Assembly: GCA_023443865.1 (NCBI GenBank)
Contig: JAEZST010000011.1
Span: 186,001 to 250,000, forward strand
DNA from: Spirochaetota bacterium
GTDB lineage: Bacteria; Spirochaetota; Spirochaetia; Treponematales; Treponemataceae
DNA: 64,000 bases
Reading direction: 5' to 3'
The translations under genes and the position numbers were made by a program. The stretch's first letter is position 1. The number at the start of each line of letters is the position of its first letter. Below the pieces are notes generated by a model that searched no databases, was not told the origin of the DNA, and saw only the letters and a program-made list of their open reading frames with translations. Below are positions 54,957 to 63,663 of the stretch, one piece after another.

Positions 54957-55502
54957 ATGAACCGAAATGACAGCGCTTTGATCGTGGTGGATACCCAGCG
55001 GGGAGTGGTGGGAAACGGGGCCGAGGCCGAGAGGGTCGTCGGGAATATCATGGCCGCCGTTACCAAGGCCAGGAAGGCGGGAGTGACCGTCGCGTGGGTA
55101 CGGCACGAGGACGAAAACCTCGTTAGGGGAAGCGACGCGTGGAGCCTCGCGGAGGGGCTCGTTACGGAGGAAGGCGATTCGTTCGTCGCGAAGCGGTTCA
55201 ACTCTTCCTTTGAGGAAACGGGGCTCGACGAGACGCTTCGGGAGCGGGGGATACATACCGTGATTCTCGCGGGCGCGGCCACGAACTGGTGCGTACGCGC
55301 CACGGCGTACGGTGCCCTCGACCGGGGCTATAATCTCGTTCTCCTGTCCGACGCCCATACGACGGGAGACCTCGAAATCCCGGGCGGTCCCACGATCGCG
55401 TCGGCGACGCTGATCGCGGAACTGAACGTTACCATTGACAAACTCGAGTATCCCGGACGGACGGGCCGGTCGCTTTCGTCGGCCGAGCTCGCGTTTGACT
55501 GA
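54957..55502 (+). CDS. Isochorismatase-family cysteine hydrolase
   Basis: A 181-residue alpha/beta hydrolase. The catalytic triad is visible as Asp in LIVVDTQRGV, Lys in SFVAKRFNSSF and Cys in GAATNWCVRATA, so it should be active on amide or C-N bonds (nicotinamidase-like, ureidoglycolate-like or similar). The exact substrate is unclear. It starts ten bases before the P-loop kinase gene's upstream boundary and is likely co-transcribed with it. Confidence 0.9.
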   Translation: MNRNDSALIVVDTQRGVVGNGAEAERVVGNIMAAVTKARKAGVTVAWVRHEDENLVRGSDAWSLAEGLVTEEGDSFVAKRFNSSFEETGLDETLRERGIHTVILAGAATNWCVRATAYGALDRGYNLVLLSDAHTTGDLEIPGGPTIASATLIAELNVTIDKLEYPGRTGRSLSSAELAFD

Positions 55503-55511
55503 GGGTCGGCG

Positions 55512-56117
55512 ATGCGGATATACCGTTACGACCGAAACGAGGGATGCCCCGAAACGCCGCCGCCCCTCGACTCGCGCTCGCGAATCATGGTGGTAGGCAC
55601 GAGCGGCTCGGGCAAGAGCACCCTCGCCGCCCTCCTCGCCTGCCGGCTCGGCATACGCGACATCGAGCTCGACGCCCTGTATTGGGAACCCGATTGGCGG
55701 GGCTGCGAGCTCCCGGAATTCCGGCGCCGCATAGAGGAAGAGATCGCCGATTGCGGCGACGGGGGCTACGTGATCCACGGGAATTACAACAAGGTTCGCG
55801 ACCTGACCTGGGGCCGCTGCGACACCGTCGTGTGGCTCGATTACCCGAAACTGACGGTCATGCGCCGGGTCGTTACCCGTACCTTCGGCCGGGTATTCGG
55901 CCGCAAGCTTCTGTGGCGGGGCAACCGGGAAACCTTCAGGAAATCATTTCTTTCGAAAGACTCGATCATCCTCTGGTCCTGGAACACCCACGAGAACCGG
56001 CGGACCCAATACATGGAGGCCATGGCCCGAAACGAGTTCGGGATAGAGCGTTTCGTCGTGATCCGGGACCCGAGCTTCGTGCGGGGTTTCATCTCCACGA
56101 TCGGCGGCCGGCCGTAG
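55512..56117 (+). CDS. P-loop kinase (adenylate kinase/FlaR-like topology-modulation family)
   Basis: A 201-residue protein with Walker A VGTSGSGKSTLA near residue 28, IELDALYWEPDW (a family signature), VIHGNYNKVRDLTW and an Arg-rich lid (RRVVTRTFGRVFGR). These small P-loop proteins are related to shikimate/adenylate kinases and have no firm function. It carries an N-terminal extension of about 23 residues. Confidence 0.8.
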   Translation: MRIYRYDRNEGCPETPPPLDSRSRIMVVGTSGSGKSTLAALLACRLGIRDIELDALYWEPDWRGCELPEFRRRIEEEIADCGDGGYVIHGNYNKVRDLTWGRCDTVVWLDYPKLTVMRRVVTRTFGRVFGRKLLWRGNRETFRKSFLSKDSIILWSWNTHENRRTQYMEAMARNEFGIERFVVIRDPSFVRGFISTIGGRP

Positions 56118-56125
56118 GCCCGATC

Positions 56126-56665
56126 TTAGTAGTTAGCGGCTGCGTACGCGACCCAGCCGCCGGCCTTCACGAGGGCGTCCTCGAACTCGCCAAGCTTGAA
56201 CGCGTAGGCTTTTTCGATTTTCTTGCCGTCCTTGCCCTCCGCGGAGAAGGTAAGCTTCCCCGCGGCGATATCCACGGAAACGGAGGCGTCGAGGCCGGAG
56301 AAGGTCTTGAAAACCTCGTCGATTTCCGCGGCCTTAAGCTCGGTGGCGATCAGGCCGCAGTTGTACATGTTCTGCCTGAAAATGCGCGCGAAGTTTTCGG
56401 CGATCACGATATTGATGCCGTTCACTTCTAGGGCCCAGGGCGCGTGCTCGCGGCTCGAGCCGCAGCCGAAGTTCGCCCGGGTCACGATGGCGGTCTTGCC
56501 GGCGATATCCCGTTTCGGGTCGAAGCCCGGGACCTTCAGGTCCTCAAGGCAAAAGGGCTTCAGCGCCGCCTTCGAAATTTCCGTCAGGTATTTCGCGGGG
56601 ATGATCTCGTCGGTATTTATGTCGCTCCGGTCCAAAAAAAGGACCTTTCCGTTAAAATTCGTCAT
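56126..56665 (-). CDS. leuD: 3-isopropylmalate dehydratase small subunit (LeuD-like)
   Basis: A 179-residue aconitase swivel-domain subunit: INTDEIIPAKYLTE, GFDPKRDIAGKTAIV, the substrate-binding loop NFGCGSSREHAPWAL and IVIAENFARIFRQNMYNCGL. With LeuC it isomerises 2- and 3-isopropylmalate; homoaconitase-type use cannot be excluded from sequence. AAGGAG precedes the ATG. The length is in the short (archaeal/clostridial) LeuD class. Confidence 0.9.
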   Translation of the reverse strand: MTNFNGKVLFLDRSDINTDEIIPAKYLTEISKAALKPFCLEDLKVPGFDPKRDIAGKTAIVTRANFGCGSSREHAPWALEVNGINIVIAENFARIFRQNMYNCGLIATELKAAEIDEVFKTFSGLDASVSVDIAAGKLTFSAEGKDGKKIEKAYAFKLGEFEDALVKAGGWVAYAAANY

Positions 56666-56740
56666 ATGTATCTCCTTGGAAACAAATCAATATCGCGCGT
56701 TTATCGGGCGAGTTGCCCGCGTCCCCGCGTCGCGCGAAGG

Positions 56741-58024
56741 TTACGCTTCGGCTATGGTTCCGGCGATCGCGGCGGCGGCCGCGCTCGCGGGACTCATCAG
56801 GTGGACGGTGCCGCCCTTCCCCATCCGGCCGAAGAAATTCCGGTTCGTGGTGGAGGCGCACACCTCGCCGTCGGCGAGGACGCCGTTCGACATGCCGAGG
56901 CAGGCGCCGCAGGTCGGGTTGGTTACGCAGAAGCCCGCGTCCATGAAAACCTGTATGATGCCTTCCTTGAGGGCCTGTTGGTAAATGGCGGGGGTGGCCG
57001 GGCTAACGATGCCGCGCACGCCGTGGGCGACGGTTTTGCCCTTGAGCACCGCGGCGGCCTGCCTCAGGTCCTCGATGCGGCCGTTGGTGCAGCTTCCGAT
57101 ATATACCTGATCGACCTTGGTACCCGCCATTTCCTTTATAGTCTTCACCTGATCGGGCTTGAAGCCGAAGGTGGTCACGGGAACGAGGCTCGCCGCGTTG
57201 ATCCTGTGGACCGCGTCGTATTCGGCGTCGGGGTCGGAATGCCACTTGAGGAAATCGACAAGGGCTTCGTCCTTGTTCGCGTAGGTCTTGTCGCCCTCGG
57301 GGCCGATGAAGGGCCAAAGGTAATCGACGGTGACGGAATCGGGCATGCAGACGCCGCTCGTGCCGCCCGCCTCGATCGCCATGTTGCACAGCGTCATGCG
57401 GCCTTCCATGGACATGGCGTCGACGGCGGAACCGGCGAATTCCATCACCTTGTTCGTGGCGCCGTTCACGCCGACGTTCTTGATTATGGAAAGAATCACG
57501 TCCTTGGGCGTGACGCCGGCGGGAAGCTTTCCGTCGATCTCGAACCGGATCGTTCCGGGATACTGGAAGGCGCACACGCCCTTGAGCATGCCGACCTCGA
57601 GGTCGGTCGTGCCTACGCCGGCCGCGAAGGCCCCGAAGGCGCCGTGGGTGCAGGTATGGCTATCGCCCATGATCACGGTGAAACCGGGGCGCACGAAGCC
57701 CTTCTCGGGGAAGAGGGCGTGGCACACGCCGTTCTTGCCGATGTCGAAAAAGTCCTTGATGCCCTGGCGTTCGGCCCATTGCCGCAAGACCCGGCCCTGC
57801 TCGGCGGTCTTTGAATCCTTCGCGGGGGTCACGTGATCGATGACGGCCTTTATCTTCGAAGGGTCGTAGACGGTATCCATGCCCCGCGCCACGAGATCGT
57901 TGATGGCGACGGGCGTGGTGATTTCGTGGCAGAATACCCGGTCGAGCCGGAGTACCCAAGCCTCGCCGAAGGGCTTATCCACCACGTGCGATTCGAATAC
58001 TTTCTGCGCTAACGTCTTTCCCAT
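56741..58024 (-). CDS. leuC: 3-isopropylmalate dehydratase large subunit (LeuC-like)
   Basis: A 427-residue 4Fe-4S aconitase-family enzyme. Iron-sulfur cysteines appear in YIGSCTNGR and NPTCGACLGM, and the substrate loop in MGDSHTCTHGAFGAFAAGVGTTD. It is the LeuC2/HacA-like subclass that pairs with a separate short LeuD. No other leucine genes are in the window. The start is ATG 58024, after AAGGAG. Confidence 0.93.
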   Translation of the reverse strand: MGKTLAQKVFESHVVDKPFGEAWVLRLDRVFCHEITTPVAINDLVARGMDTVYDPSKIKAVIDHVTPAKDSKTAEQGRVLRQWAERQGIKDFFDIGKNGVCHALFPEKGFVRPGFTVIMGDSHTCTHGAFGAFAAGVGTTDLEVGMLKGVCAFQYPGTIRFEIDGKLPAGVTPKDVILSIIKNVGVNGATNKVMEFAGSAVDAMSMEGRMTLCNMAIEAGGTSGVCMPDSVTVDYLWPFIGPEGDKTYANKDEALVDFLKWHSDPDAEYDAVHRINAASLVPVTTFGFKPDQVKTIKEMAGTKVDQVYIGSCTNGRIEDLRQAAAVLKGKTVAHGVRGIVSPATPAIYQQALKEGIIQVFMDAGFCVTNPTCGACLGMSNGVLADGEVCASTTNRNFFGRMGKGGTVHLMSPASAAAAAIAGTIAEA

Positions 58025-58048
58025 AAGTCTAACTCCTTGTATATATAC

Positions 58049-58077
58049 TGTATAACCTTTAGTATTTATTAAGTCAA
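58049..58077 (-). promoter_or_regulatory. Predicted promoter of leuCD
   Basis: On the minus strand TTGACT (58077-58072), 17 bases, TATACA (58054-58049). A leader of about 18 bases with AAGGAG follows, so this unit is not leaderless. Confidence 0.7.
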
Positions 58078-58121
58078 GTAAATTTATCGCGTCTTCAGCC
58101 ATTTCCAATCGGAAATATGGT

Positions 58122-58127
58122 TATATT
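58122..58127 (+). promoter_or_regulatory. Predicted -10 of the outer-membrane protein gene
   Basis: TATATT, seven bases before the ATG at 58135. The -35 region is poor. A small inverted repeat ATTTCC/GGAAAT lies just upstream near 58101-58116 and could be an activator or repressor site. Confidence 0.4.
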
Positions 58128-58134
58128 ACCAGGT

Positions 58135-59487
58135 ATGAACAAAGTAACCAATCGAAAGAAGCTAGTGACGTTCCTGTTCGGGGCTTTATTCTGTTTGCAG
58201 TTCCTCCCCGCGCAGGAACCCGGCGTGGACGGAACGGGCAACGGGGCCTTTTCGATTCGAAGCGAAATCTACCAAATAAAGGGGCGTACCCGCGAAGGCG
58301 CGTTAAAAGCCCTGCTTGGGCCGGCGGATGGCGCGTCGTTCCCCGACGCCGAAAGCCTGGAAGGCTTCGCGAGGGACCGCGAACGGAAACTGGAAAAACT
58401 CAGGCTGTTTAAGAGTTCCTCGGTGACCGTGGAATGGGAGGACGAGCGCACGGCAAACCTCGTCGTCAGCGTTACCGACGGGGCGGCGGTCGTGCCCATT
58501 CCCTACGCCTTCTATAACAGCAACGACGGCTTGCAGGCCGGTACCATCGTGAACGTGCCCAATCTCGCGGGGACCCTGCAAAACCTCTTCCTCATGGGCC
58601 TGTATACGGCCCCGCCCGACGAGAACGACGCACTGCAATGGACAAAGCCCAACTTCCTTTTCATCAGCTCGCTCTCGGGCGTTAACGCGGGCCCCGTCAC
58701 GCTCCAGTTCGCCGGGACCGCCATGCGCATGAACCGGAACGTCGAGTACCGGGGCGTGACCGGCGTGGTCACGAAGGTAACCGCGCTTTCCGGTTCCGTG
58801 GGCGTTACCCGCGCGATTACCGATTCGCTTTCCGACACGGTCTCGGTTCGCGTCGCCGGCTCGCCGGCCAGCGAGCTGGTCTCCGTCGACGACCCGGAGC
58901 TTCTCGCGTACGGGCCGATTGACCTGAGCGTAACGGTAAAAAACGAGGCGACAATCGATTCCTACGACTGGATCGGCAATTTTAGGGACGGGTGGAAGCT
59001 GACCGCCGCCGCAGGTTGGGAGCGGTCGTATCCCCGCTACGAAGGCGTTCAGGACTCCGTCACCGCGGAAGCGGAGGCGGCGGCGTACCGGGCCGCGGGT
59101 ATTTTCAATCCCGGGCTGAGCGTGTACGGTTTCGCGAAATGGGGAAATCCCGAATTGAATTTGGGAATACGCACCCGGGGCGTGCGAAACGGGGAACTGT
59201 CGGGAAACTACGGCCTATTCGCGCGCTCGGGAATGCCGATCCGCATTGCCCGATTCTCCTCGACGGAGATTAACGCGGCGCCCGCGCTTGACCTGTTTTG
59301 GCTGAGGGAAAGGGATAACGAACAAAACTACGTCGGCGCGGCCGTGGGGGGCGAATTGCTCTTTCTCATCGATTCGATCAAGTCGTTGCCCATTAAGCTC
59401 GGTTTTTCCTGGGACTGCAGGCCGGAAAGCCAGGTAATCGGGGGAAAGAGACTCGAGGTGGATTTCAACTTTAGCCTCTCGTATTGA
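58135..59487 (+). CDS. Outer-membrane beta-barrel protein with one POTRA-like domain
   Basis: A 450-residue exported protein with a signal peptide (cleavage near FLPAQ). Residues 40-120 form a POTRA-like beta-alpha-alpha-beta-beta module (EIYQIKGRTREGALKALLG... VTVEWEDERTANLVVSVTDG). The rest alternates amphipathic strands and ends in the aromatic barrel signature FNFSLSY. It resembles a minimal Omp85/BamA-like protein but is too short for the full five-POTRA form, so the function is open. It is a single unit ending in a strong terminator. Confidence 0.72.
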   Translation: MNKVTNRKKLVTFLFGALFCLQFLPAQEPGVDGTGNGAFSIRSEIYQIKGRTREGALKALLGPADGASFPDAESLEGFARDRERKLEKLRLFKSSSVTVEWEDERTANLVVSVTDGAAVVPIPYAFYNSNDGLQAGTIVNVPNLAGTLQNLFLMGLYTAPPDENDALQWTKPNFLFISSLSGVNAGPVTLQFAGTAMRMNRNVEYRGVTGVVTKVTALSGSVGVTRAITDSLSDTVSVRVAGSPASELVSVDDPELLAYGPIDLSVTVKNEATIDSYDWIGNFRDGWKLTAAAGWERSYPRYEGVQDSVTAEAEAAAYRAAGIFNPGLSVYGFAKWGNPELNLGIRTRGVRNGELSGNYGLFARSGMPIRIARFSSTEINAAPALDLFWLRERDNEQNYVGAAVGGELLFLIDSIKSLPIKLGFSWDCRPESQVIGGKRLEVDFNFSLSY

Positions 59488-59513
59488 ACCGGGGGCCTTC
59501 CTATAAAACAAAA

Positions 59514-59567
59514 AGCCCGGAAAAGCGCTATCTCCGCGTTATTGCGCTTTCCCGGGTTCTTTTTTTA
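59514..59567 (+). terminator. Rho-independent terminator after the outer-membrane protein gene
   Basis: A stem of about 15 bp (AGCCCGGAAAAGCGC with GCGCTTTCCCGGGTT, one mismatch) and a 15-base loop, followed by a T-rich run to 59567. Confidence 0.9.
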
Positions 59568-59675
59568 CTTTCATATACGCAAAGCCTACACCTAAACCGC
59601 GTCGGACGCAATACGACTCGGGTTAATTTTATCGGAATCGCGACGGATCCCGCTCTGATAAAGCCCGATCGTACC

Positions 59676-59703
59676 TTGAAGGCGGTAATGAATGGAGTAT
59701 ACT
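59676..59703 (+). promoter_or_regulatory. Predicted promoter of the membrane LuxR-type regulator
   Basis: TTGAAG (59676-59681), 16 bases, TATACT (59698-59703), ten bases before the ATG at 59714. The palindrome GAGTATACTC (59695-59704) covers the -10 and may bind a regulator. Confidence 0.5.
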
Positions 59704-59713
59704 CGACCGTATA

Positions 59714-60475
59714 ATGGTCATGAACGAAAAACTGATATGGAAGCTTATTCCCCTATCGGGCATCGCCGTTACCGCCGTTTTCTTGGTCGCCGACATAATG
59801 CTCAACGCCAAAAGCGGCTTTTCGGCGCGAGCCCCCCTTACCTTCGAGTCCGTCGTCGCGGTCGATTCCGTCACGATACTCGCCTTCTTCCTGCTTGCCT
59901 TTCTTTCGCCGAACTACCGCCTCTACGCCGGGATTTGCGTCGCGCACGGCGTGCTCACCCTTATCAGCGGGTTGGAAATGCTCGGGTTTTCGCTCTACGT
60001 CCTCGGAGCCGCTTTCCTCTTCCGCGCCGGCTGGTTTCGGCAGGGGGCGAAGGCGAAGCTCGCTATCCTAGCGGCCGTCCTTGTCGGATCCCTGCTCGCT
60101 GGGCTCCACAAAGGCCCGGTAGCCTTTCTCAAGACCGTCATTTCCATCGGGACCCTGTCTTTGGTATTCGCGATATTGCTCTTCCTTTTTTACCCGTACC
60201 TCACGTCACTCTTGCCGGAAGCCGGGCGAAAGCCCGTTTTATCGCTTTCCGACCTGGGGTTCAAGGAGCGGGATCGCGATTTCCTCCGAAGGGTTTCATT
60301 GAACGAAAAGTACGACGCCATAGCGGCGGCCAACAATATCAGCGAGAGTACGGTCAAGCAGCGAATGCTGGTACTGTACCGAAAGCTGGAGGTGGAAAAC
60401 CGGAGCGAGTTTATGGTATTGGCCTCTAACCGCGATATCCGCTACGGGTCCCGCGAGACCGAGGAATCGCGGTAA
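59714..60475 (+). CDS. Membrane-bound regulator with C-terminal LuxR-type helix-turn-helix
   Basis: A 253-residue protein. The first 170 residues contain about six hydrophobic segments, and a LuxR-type helix-turn-helix is at the C terminus (DLGFKERDRDFLRRVS, then YDAIAAANNISESTVKQRMLVLYRKLEVENRSEF). This is an unusual arrangement: DNA-binding from a membrane-embedded sensor without a kinase. The start could also be ATG 59720. The ligand is unknown. Confidence 0.78.
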   Translation: MVMNEKLIWKLIPLSGIAVTAVFLVADIMLNAKSGFSARAPLTFESVVAVDSVTILAFFLLAFLSPNYRLYAGICVAHGVLTLISGLEMLGFSLYVLGAAFLFRAGWFRQGAKAKLAILAAVLVGSLLAGLHKGPVAFLKTVISIGTLSLVFAILLFLFYPYLTSLLPEAGRKPVLSLSDLGFKERDRDFLRRVSLNEKYDAIAAANNISESTVKQRMLVLYRKLEVENRSEFMVLASNRDIRYGSRETEESR

Positions 60476-60493
60476 GCCCGGGGGCCGCGCCCT

Positions 60494-61690
60494 TCATCGG
60501 GGCAGGATGGAGTCGAAATACGCGGGATTCGCCCGATACGTCGAATCGCGCACCGAGAGGCTCACTACGCGAACGGAAGCGACCGTTCCCTTCGCGTCGG
60601 AAACGGGAATGCACAGCTTTATATCCCGGTTTACGGCTCCCGTCTCGTGATCGTAAAAAAGCGTTTCTATACGAAACCGCCCGGCGCTTCCCGTCAGTTT
60701 TCTGTTTCCCGGCACTTCCCACGCATTCGCGTTCGACCGGGTAAACAGGGCGAAAAGGGCCAAGGGTAGGTCCGGGGCCTTCGCGCCCGGAGCGCACCCC
60801 AGTGCCTGAGGGCTTGCGGAAGCCGCGATAAGCACGGCGTCGTTGCCCATAAAGTACGTATTGTCCGCGTACATGGTCCAGTTTCCGTCCAAAACGAGCT
60901 TAAGCCCGTCCACTTCGCGGGTTTCCGCCTTGCCCGCGGTTTTGGCGGGGTCCGGAACGGTTCCGCCGGAGGGTTGGCCGACGGAGCCCGCGAGAGCGCG
61001 ATCGGCCCGGGTTTCCGCGGCCTGAAAGTCGAAAAAGGCGGTATCGGACGACGAAGGCGCGCGGCCCGTACGCTCCAGGGAAAGAACCGCCGTATCCCCG
61101 GCGCCGGCAATACCGGCCAGGGCGAAGACCGGAACCTCCGCGGCCCAGGTAAGGGTAACCTCGCCGCCGAAATCGGGAAGGTTCCGCCGTTCAACGTACG
61201 CGGGAGGCAGCAGGGCTGAACGGGATCTCTCGTTGGCCGCGCCCGGAACGGCCGGCGAGGGCTTGCCGGGACGTTCCGCTGCCGCCGCCTCTACCGACCG
61301 TTTCCAGAACTCGGGCAAAAGGCCCATCAGGTAGTTGACCGCTTCCACGTCGGCCTGGCTAATGCGGGAGATAATGTTTTGGCCCGTCAGGACGAGAACG
61401 CCGTCGGCTTCTTCGGTCCTGAACAGGATGCGCACGTCGGAACCGGATGCCGGGGTTTTCAGGAAGGAGCCCCAGGTGGAGCCGTCGTACTGGATAAAGC
61501 CGATCCAAGTGGGCTCGGGCCAGGAGCGGTCGCGGTACACGACCCAGTCGCCGGAAACCGGGGCCCCGCCGAAAAGCCGCGCAGGCGTACCGGCGGCGGG
61601 CGCGTCCCCGGCGAACGCCGGTCTTGCCGACAGGGCGGAGAGGATAACGCAGAAAATCAAGGCAAGGCCCGGGGAGGCCCCAAAGCGCAT
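60494..61690 (-). CDS. Exported protein of unknown function, 398 residues
   Basis: A signal peptide (residues 1-28, cleavage near AFAGD) predicts a periplasmic or surface protein. The sequence is beta-rich with a low-complexity centre (residues 140-165 and 230-255, Pro/Gly/Ser). No family recognised. Its ATG overlaps the proS stop by one base, so the two are co-transcribed. Confidence 0.68.
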   Translation of the reverse strand: MRFGASPGLALIFCVILSALSARPAFAGDAPAAGTPARLFGGAPVSGDWVVYRDRSWPEPTWIGFIQYDGSTWGSFLKTPASGSDVRILFRTEEADGVLVLTGQNIISRISQADVEAVNYLMGLLPEFWKRSVEAAAAERPGKPSPAVPGAANERSRSALLPPAYVERRNLPDFGGEVTLTWAAEVPVFALAGIAGAGDTAVLSLERTGRAPSSSDTAFFDFQAAETRADRALAGSVGQPSGGTVPDPAKTAGKAETREVDGLKLVLDGNWTMYADNTYFMGNDAVLIAASASPQALGCAPGAKAPDLPLALFALFTRSNANAWEVPGNRKLTGSAGRFRIETLFYDHETGAVNRDIKLCIPVSDAKGTVASVRVVSLSVRDSTYRANPAYFDSILPR

Positions 61691-63516
61691 TACGGGCGCC
61701 CCCCGGCTTCGGGTACGTTATTGAGGGCGGCAAGCTCGGCTCGGACGGTATCCGCGACGCGCGCCGAGGCTTCGCCCAGGGCGACGAGGGCGGAATCTTT
61801 TTCCTTGCGGGATTTTACTTCCACGTTCGGCAGGTTCTTGTCGCCCACGACGATCCTCACGGGAATGCCGATCAGGTCCATGTCCTTGAACTTCACGCCG
61901 GGGCGCTCGTTCCGGTCGTCGAGGAGCACCTCGATTCCCGCGGCCTCGAGCTCGGCGTAGAGCCTGTCCGCGGCTTCCTTCATCGCGCCCTCGTACTTGA
62001 TGGGTACCACCGCTACGTGGAAAGGCGCCACGCTCATGGGCCACACGATACCGTCGTCGTCGTTATGTTCCTCGATGATCGACGCGAGGGTGCGGTCAAC
62101 GCCGATGCCGTAGCAGCCCATGGTGGGGTACTGCTGTTTCCCGTTTTCGTCCAGGTAGAGCATGTTCATGCTCTTGGTATACTTGTAGCCGAGCTTGAAG
62201 ATGTGGCCGAGCTCGTTGCCCTTCTTGGCGTAGAAGGTATCGCCGCAGACGGGGCACTTGTCCCCGGCCTTCACGGTGCGCACGTCGGCGACGGCCCAGG
62301 GCGTAAAGTCGCGGCCCGGCTCCACGTGCTCGAAGTGCAGGTCTTCCTTGAGGGCGCCGGTAACCGCGTCGTGCATGGCCATGACCGAAAGGTCCGCGAT
62401 CACGGGGGCGGCGACAAGGCCTACGGGGCCGGCGAAACCCACGGGAGCGCCGGTGATGCGCTCCACGTCGCGGTCGGAGGCGAGTTCCACCTCGCTGGCC
62501 TTCAGGGTGGCGGCGAGCTTTACCTCGTTCACGTCCAGGTCGCCCCGCACGCAAACGGCGAAGAAGGAAGAGGGATAGTAGGCGGGTGAGCTCGCGGGCG
62601 TCATGCGCTCCAGCTTTTCGCAGCCGGGAGCGGCGGCGAGGTCGAGCTCGGAGTTGACCGCCCGGTAAATGAGGGTCTTGATAAAGGCCTGGGGCACGGT
62701 CTTGAGGAAGCCGGTGAGCTCCTCGATGGTGCGGACATGGGGGGTTACGACGGGAGACGGGACCTTGTCGGTCGCCGCGGAGCCGGAAACCGGGTCGGGG
62801 GCGCAGGCGGCCTTCTCGTCGTTCGCCGCGTAGCCGCACTTGGGGCAGAGGATCAGGTTATTGTCGCCCACCTCGCTTTCGACCATGAATTCCTCGGAGC
62901 CGGTGCCGCCCATGGCGCCCGAGTCGGCCTTTACCGGAATGACGGAAAGCCCGCAGCGGTGGAACACGCGGCGGTAGGCCCGGCCCATGGCGCGGTAGGT
63001 TTCGTCCAGGCTCTCGTCGTCGGTATGGAAGGAATACGCGTCCTTCATGGTGAACTCGCGGCCGCGCATAACGCCGTACCGGGGGCGAATTTCGTCGCGG
63101 TACTTCGTGTTGATCTGGTATACGTTGATCGGCAGCTGCTTATAGGAGGAAATTTCGGAGCGCAGGAGCGCGGTAAAGGCCTCTTCGGCGGTGGGGCTAA
63201 TGACCAGTTCCTGGTCTACCCGGTTTTTTACCCGGAGCATGCCCTCGCCCATGGTTTCCCAGCGGCCGGACTCGCGCCAGATTTCCCCGGGCACGACGAC
63301 GGACGGCTTGAACTCGAGGGCGCCGGTCGCGTCCATTTCGCCGCGGATAATATTTTCGACCTTCCTGAAAGAGCGGAGGCCCAGCGGGAGGTACGTGAAA
63401 AGCCCGTTACCGAGTTTCCGGAGCATTCCGGAACGCATCATCAGGCGGTGGCTGACTACGACCGCTTCGGCGGGAACTTCCCGCAACGTGGGCATGAACA
63501 TCTGGGACATTTTCAT
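61690..63516 (-). CDS. proS: Prolyl-tRNA synthetase, bacterial type with editing domain
   Basis: A 608-residue class II synthetase that charges tRNA(Pro). Motif 1 region FKPSVVVPGEIWRESGRW, motif 2 RDEIRPRYGVMRGREFTMKDAYSFH, an INS editing domain around residues 220-400, motif 3 GCYGIGVDRTLASIIE and the C-terminal anticodon-binding domain (GIEVLLDDRNERPGVKFKDMDLIG). ATG 63516 is chosen because GAGAGGT lies about ten bases upstream; a longer frame exists. Confidence 0.96.
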   Translation of the reverse strand: MKMSQMFMPTLREVPAEAVVVSHRLMMRSGMLRKLGNGLFTYLPLGLRSFRKVENIIRGEMDATGALEFKPSVVVPGEIWRESGRWETMGEGMLRVKNRVDQELVISPTAEEAFTALLRSEISSYKQLPINVYQINTKYRDEIRPRYGVMRGREFTMKDAYSFHTDDESLDETYRAMGRAYRRVFHRCGLSVIPVKADSGAMGGTGSEEFMVESEVGDNNLILCPKCGYAANDEKAACAPDPVSGSAATDKVPSPVVTPHVRTIEELTGFLKTVPQAFIKTLIYRAVNSELDLAAAPGCEKLERMTPASSPAYYPSSFFAVCVRGDLDVNEVKLAATLKASEVELASDRDVERITGAPVGFAGPVGLVAAPVIADLSVMAMHDAVTGALKEDLHFEHVEPGRDFTPWAVADVRTVKAGDKCPVCGDTFYAKKGNELGHIFKLGYKYTKSMNMLYLDENGKQQYPTMGCYGIGVDRTLASIIEEHNDDDGIVWPMSVAPFHVAVVPIKYEGAMKEAADRLYAELEAAGIEVLLDDRNERPGVKFKDMDLIGIPVRIVVGDKNLPNVEVKSRKEKDSALVALGEASARVADTVRAELAALNNVPEAGGRP

Positions 63517-63543
63517 GGAATTTCTACCTCTCAAGGCGCCCAT

Positions 63544-63571
63544 TTTATACGGAAACGGACGGGGCTTTCAA
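63544..63571 (-). promoter_or_regulatory. Predicted promoter of proS
   Basis: On the minus strand TTGAAA (63571-63566), 16 bases, TATAAA (63549-63544). A leader of about 20 bases carries the Shine-Dalgarno sequence. Confidence 0.6.
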
Positions 63572-63628
63572 GCGAGGGCCCATTAATCCATTCGCCGCGG
63601 TTTACGTTCCGATTTCCCGGAAAAGCGC

Positions 63629-63656
63629 TTGACTCAATGCGTTCCTGGGGTACAGT
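63629..63656 (+). promoter_or_regulatory. Predicted promoter of the FAD oxidoreductase gene
   Basis: TTGACT (63629-63634), 16 bases, TACAGT (63651-63656), then seven bases to the ATG at 63664. No Shine-Dalgarno sequence. Confidence 0.5.
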
Positions 63657-63663
63657 AATTGGT

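Noticed and set aside
54083..55303. A 406-codon minus-strand frame across the ABC ATPase and isochorismatase genes
   Set aside because: It is a shadow frame: Arg/His/Pro-rich, no motif, and it conflicts with two well-supported genes.
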